A stretch of 64,000 bases of DNA, taken from the NCBI GenBank assembly GCA_016931415.1, contig JAFGEW010000031.1:1-64000 (forward strand). The letters are read 5' to 3'. How positions within the stretch are numbered: position 1 is the first letter of the stretch; the number at the start of each line of letters is the position of its first letter. This stretch comes from Verrucomicrobiota bacterium (GTDB lineage Bacteria > Auribacterota > JABMQX01 > JAFGEW01). Shown one piece after another: positions 39,813 through 48,781 of this stretch. The translations under genes and the position numbers were made by a program. Under the pieces are notes generated by a model. That model worked only from the letters and a program-made list of their open reading frames with translations, ran no database searches and had not been told where the DNA came from.

Positions 39813-40244
39813 ATGTACAGCGTCCAGCACACAGTCGCGGTCCTTCGAGCGCCCGAGCGGGTCTGGACCGTGTTCGAGGACGTGGCGGACTGGCCGCGGT
39901 GGAACCCCGTCACGCCGAGCGCGCACTGGCTTACCGAAGGCCAGTGGCGGCGCGGCGCGCGACTGGCCCTCACGTTGCGGCTGCGCCAGAAGCGGCGCCT
40001 TATTCGCCCCGACGTTGTCGCCGTCGTCCCCAACGTCCGCGTGTCGTGGGTGAGCCACGGGGTGGGCGTCAAAACCTCGCAGACGTTCACCTTCTCAGCG
40101 GAAGGCCCAGAGACCCGCGTCACAGCCACCGAGACACTCTCCGGACCGCTGGCGTTCCTCTTCCGGCTCTTCGTCCCCCCGTCACTCATCCGGGCCACGC
40201 TCGTGCTCTGGCTTGACGCCCTGAAGTCCGAGGCCGAACGCTAG
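39813..40244 (+). CDS. SRPBCC / polyketide cyclase-like protein
   Basis: The 143-residue product has the helix-grip pattern: VAVLRAPERVWTVFEDVADWPRWNP near the start, then alternating strands (RLALTLRLRQKRRLIRP, RVSWVSHGVGVKTSQTFTFS, TRVTATETLSG) and a final long helix ending in LVLWLDALKSEAER. These small proteins bind hydrophobic ligands; many act in lipid or quinone metabolism, and no specific role is evident. It follows pfkA by 18 bases and is convergent with rnc. Confidence 0.8.
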   Translation: MYSVQHTVAVLRAPERVWTVFEDVADWPRWNPVTPSAHWLTEGQWRRGARLALTLRLRQKRRLIRPDVVAVVPNVRVSWVSHGVGVKTSQTFTFSAEGPETRVTATETLSGPLAFLFRLFVPPSLIRATLVLWLDALKSEAER

Positions 40245-40268
40245 GGCAGGCTTCTTCCGAACGGCAGG

Positions 40269-41258
40269 CTATACCGCATCGGCGTGGACATGACGATAGA
40301 CGCCGCGACGCACGCGCTCGAGCACACGCCACTGCTCAGGCACAGTGCTCGACTTGGGGGCGTCGACGCACATGTCCGCCATGGTCCCGCCGACATCCGA
40401 GGGCGCGGCATACACCGACTCATCGAGATAGTGCTCGACCTCGCGGATGCTCGCGTGCCCGCCCAGCGCGAGAACGGCCTCGCCGATCAGTTCATACGAC
40501 GACCGCTTTGGCGGCTCCGGCGCGGCCGTCTCGTCGGCAGTGCTCTGCTGGAGCCGCACGAGCGCCACGTGTGCGGCCCGCTGCTGTGCCGCCTTCTTCG
40601 ACGAGCCGCTGCCCGAACCGTGCACGACGCCGCCGATGCTCACGGCCACGTCGAAGGTCTTCTGGTGGTCGGGACCGTAGGCACGCAACAGCGAATAATG
40701 GGGGATACGCTGGAAGCTGCGCTGGGAGTAGATCTGGAGCTCGGCCTTGTAGTTGCCCGTCGTCTCAAGTTCGATGCCCGGGCAGTGCCGCTCGACCATT
40801 CGGATTGTGAACATGCGCGCCGCGTCGATCCCGCCGTCGAGGTAGACGGCGCCGATAAGCGCTTCGTACGCGTTGGCCAAAATGGACTTGCGCATCGGCT
40901 GCTTGTCGAGCTGCTCGCCGCGCCCGAGCAGGACAAAACCGTTCATGCCGATGGCCTGAGCGAGTTCGGCGCACCGGCGCCGGTCTACGATCGCCGAGCG
41001 CATCACGGTGAGCCGGCCCTCCTTCTCACCCGGGTACTTGGCGTAGAGGTACTCGGTAACAATGAACTCGAGCACAGCGTCGCCGAGGAACTCGAGCCGC
41101 TCGTTGTCGGGCATCCCCTGCTCAGGTGCCTCATTGACGTGCGAGCTGTGAATCAGGGCCTCGAGCAGCAGTTCCGGCTTGGAGAACCGGTAGCCGATCA
41201 GTTCCTGGAAGGCCTCGAGCCGCTCGGCCTGCAAATCAAGAAGGTTCGCATGGTCCAT
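40269..41258 (-). CDS. rnc: RNase III fused to a C-terminal winged-helix-like domain
   Basis: RNase III cuts double-stranded RNA, including rRNA precursors. The 329-residue protein has the nuclease domain (signature NERLEFLGDAVLEFIVTEYL; second metal-site region ILANAYEALIGAVYLDGG), then a dsRNA-binding domain (NYKAELQIYSQRSFQRIPHY ... GSGSSKKAAQQRAAHVAL). In most RNases III the second region reads A-D-x-x-E; here the first acidic residue is Asn. Residues about 240-329 are extra: SYELIGEAVLALGGHASIREVEHYL and VPEQWRVLERVRRGVYRHV resemble HARE-HTH or restriction-system winged helices. Usual bacterial length is 225-250. ATG 41258 gives the normal start; TTG codons lie just upstream. Last gene of a leftward group with thyX, murJ and the adhesin-like gene. 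Confidence 0.92.
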   Translation of the reverse strand: MDHANLLDLQAERLEAFQELIGYRFSKPELLLEALIHSSHVNEAPEQGMPDNERLEFLGDAVLEFIVTEYLYAKYPGEKEGRLTVMRSAIVDRRRCAELAQAIGMNGFVLLGRGEQLDKQPMRKSILANAYEALIGAVYLDGGIDAARMFTIRMVERHCPGIELETTGNYKAELQIYSQRSFQRIPHYSLLRAYGPDHQKTFDVAVSIGGVVHGSGSGSSKKAAQQRAAHVALVRLQQSTADETAAPEPPKRSSYELIGEAVLALGGHASIREVEHYLDESVYAAPSDVGGTMADMCVDAPKSSTVPEQWRVLERVRRGVYRHVHADAV

Positions 41259-41333
41259 CAATGTCAACTCGTCTTACTGCCGCCCGCACATGGGCATATT
41301 ATCAACGTTGGGTTCGCTTCCGGCAACCTCTGA

Positions 41334-41350
41334 TTGACTGAGTCAGTCAA
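41334..41350. repeat. Short inverted repeat between the adhesin-like gene and rnc
   Basis: TTGACTGA, one base, TCAGTCAA, perfect arms of eight. No T-tract follows on either strand. It lies upstream of rnc and downstream of the adhesin-like gene, so it could be an operator or an mRNA hairpin. Confidence 0.35.
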
Positions 41351-41371
41351 GTTTGCCGTGTCACACCGCGA

Positions 41372-43801
41372 TCACGGCGCATCGGGCGACAAGCGCCTCA
41401 GGGTCGAGCCGACTGTGCGCTCGAGCTCGACGCGGACCTTGCTTGTGCCACCGCCCTCGATCCGGACCGTGCCGCTGACTTTCGCGTTGTACCCATCGGC
41501 GTTAACGTAGAAGTCGTGCGGGCCAGGCAGTAAGTCCATGAGCGTGACGCGCCCCGCTTCGCCGCCCGAGGCCCCCGTGTCCGTCGTCGCGCCGTCTTTC
41601 ACGCTGGTCCGGCCATAGTCTGGCCTGTAGTAGAAAGTGCGGGCCAGACCTTTGAGGCCCGGCTGCGGCTGCCGCGCACTCCAAACCTCGAAGGAAGGGA
41701 CCGGGTCGCCCGTCTTCGCGTCGACGACCTCGACCTCGACCGCACCGAACTGCATTCTCTCGGCGACAATGGTCAAATCGCCGGCGCCCGGACTGACGTG
41801 CTCGACGGCGGCGCGGTGGAAGGTCTTGGCGGTGCGAAGGTCCACGCGGTCCTCGAGCACGAGCACGGTCACCGGTTCGCCGCTCGGAATGCGCCGCAGA
41901 GTGAATCTGCCGTCGGGGTTCGTCGGGGTGGCGTCGTACTCGCGCCATCGGCTGTTCACGGCCACCACCGAGCGGATCGAGAGCGGTTGGCCCTGCTCGT
42001 CGTAGACCGTGCCCCGGATGGTCTGGCCCCGCTCCAGAGCAATGTCGAGACGGCTGTCGGCGCTGCGGGCGACCGTCACATCCGTTTGCCTGAATGCATA
42101 GTCCGTGTGCTCAGCCGCCACGATATAGTCGCCCGCCGGCAGGGTGTCGAACTCGTATGTCCCGTCGGGGCCGGTCGTGACCGCGGCCCGCGGGTTCGGC
42201 AAGGACGGAGACGAGGCGAGAAACGCGGGGCCGAGCGCCTCGCCGTCGATAACGACGCTGACCTTCTCCAACGGCGTGCCGGCCTCGTCGGTCACGGTTC
42301 CAGCGACGCGCGCCCCCTTGTGCAGGGCGAGATCGAGCTCGTACACTGATTGGTCAGACTGGTCAAGCCAGCCGTACGTCAGCTCGCAGCCGGGATAAAG
42401 CGCCACCGCGCCGACCTTCTGCTGCGTTGAGTTAAAGTACAACTGGAAGCCGTACCGGCCCTCCGCGTCCGTGGCAGCCGGCTGGTAGGTGAAGAGGCTC
42501 ATGGACGGGGGGGGCGGCGTGTCGGCTTCATCCGCCGCCGATGGCCTTGGCTGAACACGCTGGATCAGCCAGACAGCGGCATTTTGGAGCGGCTCGCCAC
42601 TCGGCCCGGTCACCGTGCCGGTGATGATGCGCGAGCCCGTGGTGTTGACGAAGATCTTGACGTCTTTTGGCCCGCCGCCTTCCTCGAGGGTCTCCTGGTA
42701 ACGCGCCAGCGTGCAGTTCCAGTCAGTCCGGACCGCCTCAATCTGGAAGATGCCCGGCCGAAGGCCCGTGAATTCGAATGTGCCGTCCGCCGCATCCGCG
42801 GTGAGCTCAGGGCGTGACCCGTCGGGAAAGTAGTAATACTGGTACGGGTCGCGCTCGTAGAGGCGCACCCGCATGCCGGGCACGCGCGCCTGCGTCTGGC
42901 CGTCCAGAACCTCGCCCCGCAGCACCAACGAGCCGTGCTCAAGCTCGAAGAGCAGGTCGCCGACCTCCTGGCCCTGCATGACACGAACGTCGGCCAGCTC
43001 CTGGGGCGCGTATTCGGGCGCGGTCGGGTAGCAGATCACGCTCACGGCGATGCTGTCCGGCGGCTCGAAGGATACCGGCACCTTGAGCCGGAACGCCCCG
43101 TCGGCGTCGGTCTTCGTCTCGGTCTCGCCTGGCCGGCACAGGATGCGCGATCCCGCCAGCGGCTTGCCCGTATCCCGCGCGATCACGCGGCCCGAGACCA
43201 CGGCCGCTGTCTCCTCGAGCACGAGCTGCACCGCGTAGGCGCCTGGCACGACGTCCTGCCGCGCCATCCGGTACCCGTCCTTCTGGGCAAGCAGGGAGCA
43301 GGTCACGCTTTCGTCCAGGCCCTCGGACTTCTCCAGCGGCACGACGGCCTCGGCCGGTATGCCGCTGATCTCAAACCGGCCCCGGCTGTCGGTCTCGATA
43401 ACACGCGCGAAAAGGTCCTGGTGCTTCACGGTCGTTGGCTCGCCTTTCTCATCGTACGCCTTTGTGTGGCGAGCCATCAGCACGACAACCTGGGCCTTCT
43501 CCACCGGCTGCGAGTCCTGATCGACGACCCGCCCGGCTACTGTGCCGGCGGGCAGACGATGCGACGAGCCATCCGGCCCGACAGGCAGTCGTTCGCCGTC
43601 CTCTCCCGATCCGGGATCGCCACCGTTCGAGGTGGACGCGCCATCCGGCGTCTGTCTGCCGGGTTGGCGCGTTCGACCCGTCCGGCCGGCGGTTCCTGAC
43701 GTCTCGTCATGACTTGGCCGCGTCCGCCACGGGGCCACGGTCAGGAGCACGACGATGGCGAGCGCAGCGATCCCGCCGATGACCAGCAGGTTTCTCTTCA
43801 T
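41372..43801 (-). CDS. Membrane-anchored protein with about seven carboxypeptidase-regulatory-like (prealbumin-like) repeats
   Basis: The 809-residue product has one N-terminal membrane helix (NLLVIGGIAALAIVVLLTV, about residues 4-22), a low-complexity Gly/Thr/Asp linker, then repeated beta-sandwich modules. Each module starts with a G-x-V/I-x-G-x-V type strand: GTVAGRVVDQDSQPVEKAQV, AVVSGRVIARDTGKPLAGSR, LVLRGEVLDGQTQARVPGMR, RIITGTVTGPSGEPLQNAAV, ARVAGTVTDEAGTPLEKVSV and QTIRGTVYDEQGQPLSIRSV, with a more divergent seventh near residue 700. No enzyme motif was found. Such proteins are extracytoplasmic, acting in adhesion or as stalks. Between murJ and rnc on the same strand, but function is not obviously linked. 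Confidence 0.8.
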   Translation of the reverse strand: MKRNLLVIGGIAALAIVVLLTVAPWRTRPSHDETSGTAGRTGRTRQPGRQTPDGASTSNGGDPGSGEDGERLPVGPDGSSHRLPAGTVAGRVVDQDSQPVEKAQVVVLMARHTKAYDEKGEPTTVKHQDLFARVIETDSRGRFEISGIPAEAVVPLEKSEGLDESVTCSLLAQKDGYRMARQDVVPGAYAVQLVLEETAAVVSGRVIARDTGKPLAGSRILCRPGETETKTDADGAFRLKVPVSFEPPDSIAVSVICYPTAPEYAPQELADVRVMQGQEVGDLLFELEHGSLVLRGEVLDGQTQARVPGMRVRLYERDPYQYYYFPDGSRPELTADAADGTFEFTGLRPGIFQIEAVRTDWNCTLARYQETLEEGGGPKDVKIFVNTTGSRIITGTVTGPSGEPLQNAAVWLIQRVQPRPSAADEADTPPPPSMSLFTYQPAATDAEGRYGFQLYFNSTQQKVGAVALYPGCELTYGWLDQSDQSVYELDLALHKGARVAGTVTDEAGTPLEKVSVVIDGEALGPAFLASSPSLPNPRAAVTTGPDGTYEFDTLPAGDYIVAAEHTDYAFRQTDVTVARSADSRLDIALERGQTIRGTVYDEQGQPLSIRSVVAVNSRWREYDATPTNPDGRFTLRRIPSGEPVTVLVLEDRVDLRTAKTFHRAAVEHVSPGAGDLTIVAERMQFGAVEVEVVDAKTGDPVPSFEVWSARQPQPGLKGLARTFYYRPDYGRTSVKDGATTDTGASGGEAGRVTLMDLLPGPHDFYVNADGYNAKVSGTVRIEGGGTSKVRVELERTVGSTLRRLSPDAP

Positions 43802-43871
43802 GGAATCCGTTCCGTCCGATCAATGTGTCCTTGGGGGGAGCACCACAGGCATGGGCTCTCTCACACCGATA

Positions 43872-45542
43872 CTAGCGACGATCGCCGGTTCCCGCAACAT
43901 CGCCGGGCTCCCGCACCGAAGTCTTGCGGCGGTAGGCGTGGAGGAATTCCCGCGCCTCGCGTGATCCAAGCACTTGCGAAGCAACCAGATACGCTGCCAG
44001 CCCAACACCCGTCGGGACAACGACGAGCAAGACCCGGATCAGGACACTCGGTCCCTCGAACAGCCGCCCCAACAGGAAGCACGCGGCAAAGACCCACGCG
44101 CCCATGACCAGCGACGCCACGACGATGCGCACGATGGAGTCGAGCAGCGGCCGGCCTTCAATCTGTCCGAGCCGGCGCCGCAGGAGCACGGCGAGCAGAA
44201 CGAGGTTGCACGTCGCCGAGATCGCCGTCGCCAGCGCGAATCCCCGCGCCGCCATGCCGAGCGCCACTCCGAGCAGCATGTTGAGGCAGAAGTTCAGCAC
44301 CGTCGTGCCGATCGAGATGCGCATCGGCGTCTTGGCGTCCTGGAGCGCAAGGAAAGCCGGCACGAGGATCTGCGTCGTCGCGTAGGCGAACAAGCCGAAC
44401 GCGTAGAACATGACCACGTCGGAGACGATGAGCGACGCCGCGGGGCTGAACGCGCCGCGTTCGTAGATCAACTCGACCAGCGGCCGCCGGATCAGGATCA
44501 GTCCGACGGACGCCGGGATCGCGATCGACAGCGTCTGGCGCAGCGAGTACGAGAGCGTCGACCGGAACGTATCCATCCGGCCCGCGGCGCGCAGTTTCGA
44601 GAGCGCCGGCAGCGCCGCCGTAGCGATGGCTACGCCGAAAATGCCGAGCGGCAGTTGCACGAGCCGGTTGGCATAGGCCAGGTGCGAGCTTGCATCGTCG
44701 CTGATGATGTAGCCAAGAGCGTAGTCGACGACGACGTTGATCTGCACGACGGCCAGCCCGACCAGCCTCGGCAGGAACAACGCCAGCACTCGCCGGAACG
44801 CGGGGTCGCGCAGGTCAAGCAACGGCCGGTGGACAAACCCGAAGCGCCGCAGCACGGGCACCTGAACCCCGAGCTGCACCACGCCGCCGACGATGACCGC
44901 GATCGCCACGGCGTAGATGCCGTACTGCTCGGCGCCTCCGAACACGGGTACAAACACCGCCAGCGCCACGATGAAGATCACGTTGAGCAGCACGGGCGAG
45001 AACGCCGGCACGGCGAAGTGGTTGAACGAGTTGAGCACCGCCATGCCGAACCCGGCCAAGCAGATGAAGAACACGTACGGCATCACGATGCTGCCGAGAC
45101 GGGCGATCAGGTTGACCTTCGCCGTGTCGACCACAACGTCGAGCACGCCGAACACGACCCAGGCCACGACGATGACGCCCAGGAGGACTACCCCGACGGC
45201 CGTCGCCACCGTGCGCGCCAGCCGGAGCGCCGATTCGCGCCCCTCGTGCTTCAGCTGGTCGGTGAACACCGGCACGAAGGCGCCCGCGAGCGCGCCCTCG
45301 GCGAACAGCCGCCGGAACAGGTTGGGGATGGCAAACGCCAACACGAACGCCGACCAGGCGAGCGACGTGCCGAAGATGCTGGCGGCAAGCATGTCGCGCA
45401 CCAGCCCCATCACCCGGCTCGCCGCCGTCCCCAACCCGAACACGGTCGCCGCGCGCGTGATCCCGCCGCGCCCTAACGCCCGCTCCTCGGCGGGAGACGA
45501 AACCGTGGAACCCACCATCTCGTTGGTGTCTATCGAGCTCAT
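43872..45542 (-). CDS. murJ: MurJ, lipid II flippase
   Basis: MurJ flips the peptidoglycan precursor lipid II across the inner membrane. The 556-residue membrane protein has about fourteen helices of the MOP superfamily, with the MurJ features ASRVMGLVRDMLAASIFG, AIPNLFRRLFAEGALAGAFVPVF near residue 70, and VQLPLGIFGVAIATAALPALS near residue 290. The functionally important arginines in GLVRD and NLFRRLFAEG are present. The N-terminal 30 residues are an extra polar extension; a later start is possible but none has better support. It follows thyX by 84 bases on the same strand. Confidence 0.95.
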   Translation of the reverse strand: MSSIDTNEMVGSTVSSPAEERALGRGGITRAATVFGLGTAASRVMGLVRDMLAASIFGTSLAWSAFVLAFAIPNLFRRLFAEGALAGAFVPVFTDQLKHEGRESALRLARTVATAVGVVLLGVIVVAWVVFGVLDVVVDTAKVNLIARLGSIVMPYVFFICLAGFGMAVLNSFNHFAVPAFSPVLLNVIFIVALAVFVPVFGGAEQYGIYAVAIAVIVGGVVQLGVQVPVLRRFGFVHRPLLDLRDPAFRRVLALFLPRLVGLAVVQINVVVDYALGYIISDDASSHLAYANRLVQLPLGIFGVAIATAALPALSKLRAAGRMDTFRSTLSYSLRQTLSIAIPASVGLILIRRPLVELIYERGAFSPAASLIVSDVVMFYAFGLFAYATTQILVPAFLALQDAKTPMRISIGTTVLNFCLNMLLGVALGMAARGFALATAISATCNLVLLAVLLRRRLGQIEGRPLLDSIVRIVVASLVMGAWVFAACFLLGRLFEGPSVLIRVLLVVVPTGVGLAAYLVASQVLGSREAREFLHAYRRKTSVREPGDVAGTGDRR

Positions 45543-45626
45543 GCTCAGACCCGTCGCTGTAAGGTCTGCATTGTAGCGACGCGGGCGCGACAGGGCAAGG
45601 TGCGTGGATCAGCCGCTCACGGTGCC

Positions 45627-46445
45627 TCACACCTTGCGGTGGGGTGTGGCCGCCGCCTCGGTGCCGTCGGGGAGGGTGATGATCTCGTAGTCACCGAAGA
45701 TGTTGGGCGATTCGGCCTGCATGAGGCGGAGCACGGCGACGGCGAGCTTGCGAATCTCGACCTCGGCGGCGGGGTGGGCGCGCATCTCGATGAAATGGCG
45801 AAGTGCGCGCGCGTTGGCGGTAACGAAGACTTTCGTCTCGGTCGCGTTCGGCAGCACACTGCGCGCCGCCTGGCGCGCGATCTTGCGCTGCGAGGTTTTC
45901 GGCTCGTTCGGGTACTGCCCGGCGACCTTGACCATGAGCCTCTCGACGAGCTCGCAGTAGATGCGATGCGTCGTGCCGCACGCCTCCATCCAGAGCGCGT
46001 GCAGGTCGGGATCGTCGGCGATCACGTCGGGCTCGACGAAGTCGGTGTCCGACTCGTCGACGTAGCGCTGGCTCAGTTGCGAGTAGCCGAACCCGGCGCG
46101 GTGGCGTACGAGCTCGTGCGTGCACGAGCGCGAGATCCCGGTGAAGAGCAGGTTCCACACCGCGTGCTCGAGCACGCTGCCGTGGCCAACCTCGACCAGG
46201 TGCGCCAGGTACTCCTTGTTCGACTTGCGGCCCTGGCCGTAGGACATGTAGCAGAGCCGGCCACCGGCCTCGCAGAGCACTTCGGCGCCGACCTCGGTGT
46301 CGGTTTGCCACGTGAGCGCGTGGTCATTCAGAAACCGTTCGACTTCGGCCTGGTCGACCGTCTGGCGGCCGACGACGTAGACCTGCGGCTCGCGGACAAT
46401 CCTCACGTGGCGGTTGCTCCTCGGGTGCTCGTGGTTCAGAGTCAC
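45627..46445 (-). CDS. thyX: ThyX, flavin-dependent thymidylate synthase
   Basis: ThyX makes dTMP from dUMP using FAD and methylene-tetrahydrofolate, replacing ThyA. The 272-residue product has GHGSVLEHAVWNLLFTGISR, HELVRHRAGFGYSQLSQRY near residue 120, and the later block SPNIFGDYEIITL. The ThyX motif is RHR followed by a Ser-rich stretch ending SxRY; here RHR is followed by twelve residues to the Tyr (AGFGYSQLSQRY), one more than in the mycobacterial form I recall. The nucleotide-binding arginines and final SQRY are present. Length is in range (about 220-270). The start is a GTG at 46445 with a poor ribosome site, and a GTG at about 46407 is an alternative. Confidence 0.93.
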   Translation of the reverse strand: MTLNHEHPRSNRHVRIVREPQVYVVGRQTVDQAEVERFLNDHALTWQTDTEVGAEVLCEAGGRLCYMSYGQGRKSNKEYLAHLVEVGHGSVLEHAVWNLLFTGISRSCTHELVRHRAGFGYSQLSQRYVDESDTDFVEPDVIADDPDLHALWMEACGTTHRIYCELVERLMVKVAGQYPNEPKTSQRKIARQAARSVLPNATETKVFVTANARALRHFIEMRAHPAAEVEIRKLAVAVLRLMQAESPNIFGDYEIITLPDGTEAAATPHRKV

Positions 46446-46562
46446 AATCTTAGGACGAGGACCGCCGCGCCGTCAAAGGGAAAGGGCCGGAGACGACCGG
46501 TCGCCCGGCCGCGGGTGGGTCAGGATGTACCTGCACTTGCCCTGTCGCCCGGCTGTTGGCGG

Positions 46563-46590
46563 TTGACATCGCGCGGGCGTTGCCTACGAT
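46563..46590 (+). promoter_or_regulatory. Candidate sigma-70-type promoter for crcB
   Basis: TTGACA (46563-46568), a 16-base spacer and TACGAT (46585-46590), about 40 bases before the crcB ATG. No fluoride riboswitch was recognised in the leader. Confidence 0.55.
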
Positions 46591-46629
46591 CAGCGCTTCC
46601 TGACCGACGCATAGCATGGAGCTGCATCA

Positions 46630-47010
46630 ATGCTGAGATTACTCTGGGTGGGCTTGGGCGGATTTGTCGGGGCCGTTGCCCGGTACGGGCTTTCGGGCTG
46701 GGTGCACCGCGGCACAGGCACCCTGTTCCCGCTCGGCACGCTCATCGTGAACGTGACCGGCTGCCTCGTGATCGGGGCGTTCCTCTACCTGTTCGATGAG
46801 CGGGGCGCCGCAGGACAGCACGCCAAGGCGTTCGCAGCCATCGGGCTATTGGGGGCGTTCACGACCTTCTCGACTCTCGGTTACGAGACCCTCGAACTGC
46901 TGCGCGACCGGCAATTGTGGTGGGCGTGTCTCAGCGTACTCGGCAACGTCGTGCTCGGCTTGGGTGCCGTCTGGCTCGGCCGGACCGGCATGCAGGCGAC
47001 GGGGTTCTAA
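46630..47010 (+). CDS. crcB: CrcB/Fluc fluoride channel
   Basis: CrcB exports fluoride as a dual-topology dimer. The 126-residue protein has four membrane helices with family motifs GGFVGAVARYGLSGWV at the start, GTLIVNVTGCLVIGAFLYL and GLLGAFTTFSTLGYET in the third helix, where the Phe/Thr residues line the fluoride path. Length is normal. GGAG about eight bases upstream supports the ATG. It is followed ten bases later by a DUF190 gene, a common pairing. A single-copy dual-topology form is the likely state, as no second crcB is in the window. Confidence 0.95.
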   Translation: MLRLLWVGLGGFVGAVARYGLSGWVHRGTGTLFPLGTLIVNVTGCLVIGAFLYLFDERGAAGQHAKAFAAIGLLGAFTTFSTLGYETLELLRDRQLWWACLSVLGNVVLGLGAVWLGRTGMQATGF

Positions 47011-47020
47011 GGAGACGCCA

Positions 47021-47368
47021 ATGAAGATTGAAGGTGAAGGCGAACTGCTTCGCATCTTCGTGGGGGAGAGCGACCGCTGGCAAGGCGCGCCGCTTTCCGA
47101 GGCCATCGTGCGCGTCGCACGCGAGCAAGGGCTGGCCGGCGCGACTGTGGTGCGCGGCATCGAGGGCTTCGGCGCCCACAGCCGCATCCACACGACCAAG
47201 ATCCTGCGCCTCTCCGAGGATCTGCCCATTGTCATCGAGATCGTCGACAAGCACGAGCGCATCGAGGCCATCCTCCCGATCCTCGACACCATGGTCGCCG
47301 AGGGGATGATCACCATCGAACCGGTCCACATCATCGCGTACCGATCGAAGAAGGCAGGGGCCGAGTGA
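47021..47368 (+). CDS. DUF190 protein (fluoride-associated, PII-like fold)
   Basis: The 115-residue product matches DUF190: GEGELLRIFVGESDRWQGAPL, then VREQGLAGATVVRGIEGFG-like text (here VAREQGLAGATVVRGIEG), SEDLPIVIEIVDKHERIEAI and the final VAEGMITIEPVHIIAY. The family has a PII-like ferredoxin fold and often sits beside crcB, pointing to fluoride response, though the mechanism is unknown. AAGGAG at 47009-47014 overlaps the crcB stop and fixes the ATG at 47021; the frame is open inside crcB but was rejected. Convergent with the TPR gene. Confidence 0.93.
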   Translation: MKIEGEGELLRIFVGESDRWQGAPLSEAIVRVAREQGLAGATVVRGIEGFGAHSRIHTTKILRLSEDLPIVIEIVDKHERIEAILPILDTMVAEGMITIEPVHIIAYRSKKAGAE

Positions 47369-47389
47369 GACGGCCGTGGATCCGCGCGT

Positions 47390-48472
47390 TTAGAGCGGGT
47401 TGACAAACTCGTCGCCGGTGTTCGCGTCGCCTTCATCGCCAGACTCCGAGCCGGACTGCTGCTTCCGGGCTTCCTCTTGTGCCTGGTGTTGCGCCTCGAT
47501 GGCGCGGGCGATGGCCGACTCGACTTGGCCGAGCGCCCACTTGAACTGCTTGTTGTCCGGCTCCTTCTCGAGGGCAGCCTTGAGGTCGTCACGCGCTTTC
47601 TCGAACTCGGTGAGCTCGTAGTATGCCTCGGCGCGCTTGTAGCGCAACTCGGCTGTGTCGTACTTGCGCGCGAGGGCGGCGGTGTACTCGGCCACAGCGC
47701 GTGTCCAGTCCTTGAGCGCCGTGTAGGTCGCGCCGCGCCAGAAGAGCGGCTCGCCGTACTCCTCTTTGGCAAGGCGGTCGGCGGCGGTGAACAGCTTCAG
47801 GGCCTCGTCGTGCTTCTGCTCGGCCAAGCGCAGCTTGCCGAGTTCGAGGTGAGGCCAGGCCTGCTCGCCGCTCAGCTCGATCGATCGCTCGAGATCCTTC
47901 TCGGCTTGCCGCATCTTACCGAGCCGCGCGCAGACTTTGCCGCGCTCAAAAAATGGCGCATACGACTTGCCGTGCGCTTCGATGGCGTCATCGAAGTCCT
48001 TCAGCGCCGCTTCGAGGTGGCCCTGCTCGGCGCGCGCCCGGCCGCGCATGTAGTAGTCGTACCAGGAATGGCGGTCGATCTTGATCGCCGCCGAGTAGTC
48101 CAACTCGGCATCAAGGTACTTCCGGCCATAGAAGTACCACTCGGCCCGCCGGCGCAGCGCGGCGAGATGCTTGGCGTCGACGGCCAGCGTGCCGTTGAGA
48201 TCCTCGAGCTCCTTGTCCCACTGCTCATTCTCGCGGTAGAGCTTCGAGCGCTCGAAGTAGGCGTCGGCGTACTGGGGATCGATCGAGATCGCCTCGGTGT
48301 AGAGTGCGATCGCTTCGGCCACCTGCCCCTTGTCATAGGCTTCCCGCGCCTGCTTGGACTTGCGTGCAGCTTCGGCGTTGCGCGCGCCCCAAGCCCGCAG
48401 CGGCAGGCAGGCGACAAGGACGAGGAAGACGATCCAGGCACATGACCATTTCCGGCTGTGCGGCGTTCGCAT
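47390..48472 (-). CDS. Exported TPR-repeat protein
   Basis: The 360-residue product starts with a signal peptide (MRTPHSRKWSCAWIVFLVLVACLPLRAWGA), then carries about eight to nine tetratricopeptide repeats: AREAYDKGQVAEAIALYTEA with ISIDPQYADAYFERSKLY, WYDYYMRGRARAEQGHLEAA, APFFERGKVCARLGKMRQAE and others. It ends in a Gln/Glu-rich tail. It probably scaffolds protein complexes in the periplasm. A GGGGGAA ribosome site just upstream supports ATG 48472; an upstream frame extension was rejected. It is divergent from the FlgT-like gene and convergent with the DUF190 gene. Confidence 0.88.
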   Translation of the reverse strand: MRTPHSRKWSCAWIVFLVLVACLPLRAWGARNAEAARKSKQAREAYDKGQVAEAIALYTEAISIDPQYADAYFERSKLYRENEQWDKELEDLNGTLAVDAKHLAALRRRAEWYFYGRKYLDAELDYSAAIKIDRHSWYDYYMRGRARAEQGHLEAALKDFDDAIEAHGKSYAPFFERGKVCARLGKMRQAEKDLERSIELSGEQAWPHLELGKLRLAEQKHDEALKLFTAADRLAKEEYGEPLFWRGATYTALKDWTRAVAEYTAALARKYDTAELRYKRAEAYYELTEFEKARDDLKAALEKEPDNKQFKWALGQVESAIARAIEAQHQAQEEARKQQSGSESGDEGDANTGDEFVNPL

Positions 48473-48781
48473 ACCGATTTCCCCCGGAACGCGTCCATCT
48501 TGAGGGCTGTTGCTGCCATGGTACCCCAAGAGGCCGCAACGGTTCAACGACCCGGAGCACAGGCTGCACCTGAATACCGGGCGCGGGGAAACGTCTATGC
48601 GGGTAAGAACACGGCGATATCCTTCAGGGACCAGGGGTACTGTCCCTGACGATTGCGGGGGTTGACATCCCGCTCGCGCGCAGAGAATAATGGCATGGTC
48701 TCCAACAGGCCCGTGGCCGTTGCGCAGCAACGGCGCAGGCGACGCAAGCGTCGCACGCCTTGTGCAAGAGAAGGAGTGAGC
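48473..48781. other. Divergent intergenic region, TPR gene / FlgT-like gene
   Basis: About 309 bases with no gene supported. A promoter-like site for the rightward gene lies at 48662-48691. Nothing else was recognised. Confidence 0.5.
48662..48691 (+). promoter_or_regulatory. Candidate sigma-70-type promoter for the FlgT-like gene
   Basis: TTGACA (48662-48667), an 18-base spacer and AATAAT (48686-48691), about 90 bases before the ATG at 48782. Confidence 0.55.

Noticed and set aside
46446-46629. Fluoride riboswitch ahead of crcB
   Set aside because: The conserved pseudoknot text of the crcB motif was not found in the leader; only a promoter-like site is visible.
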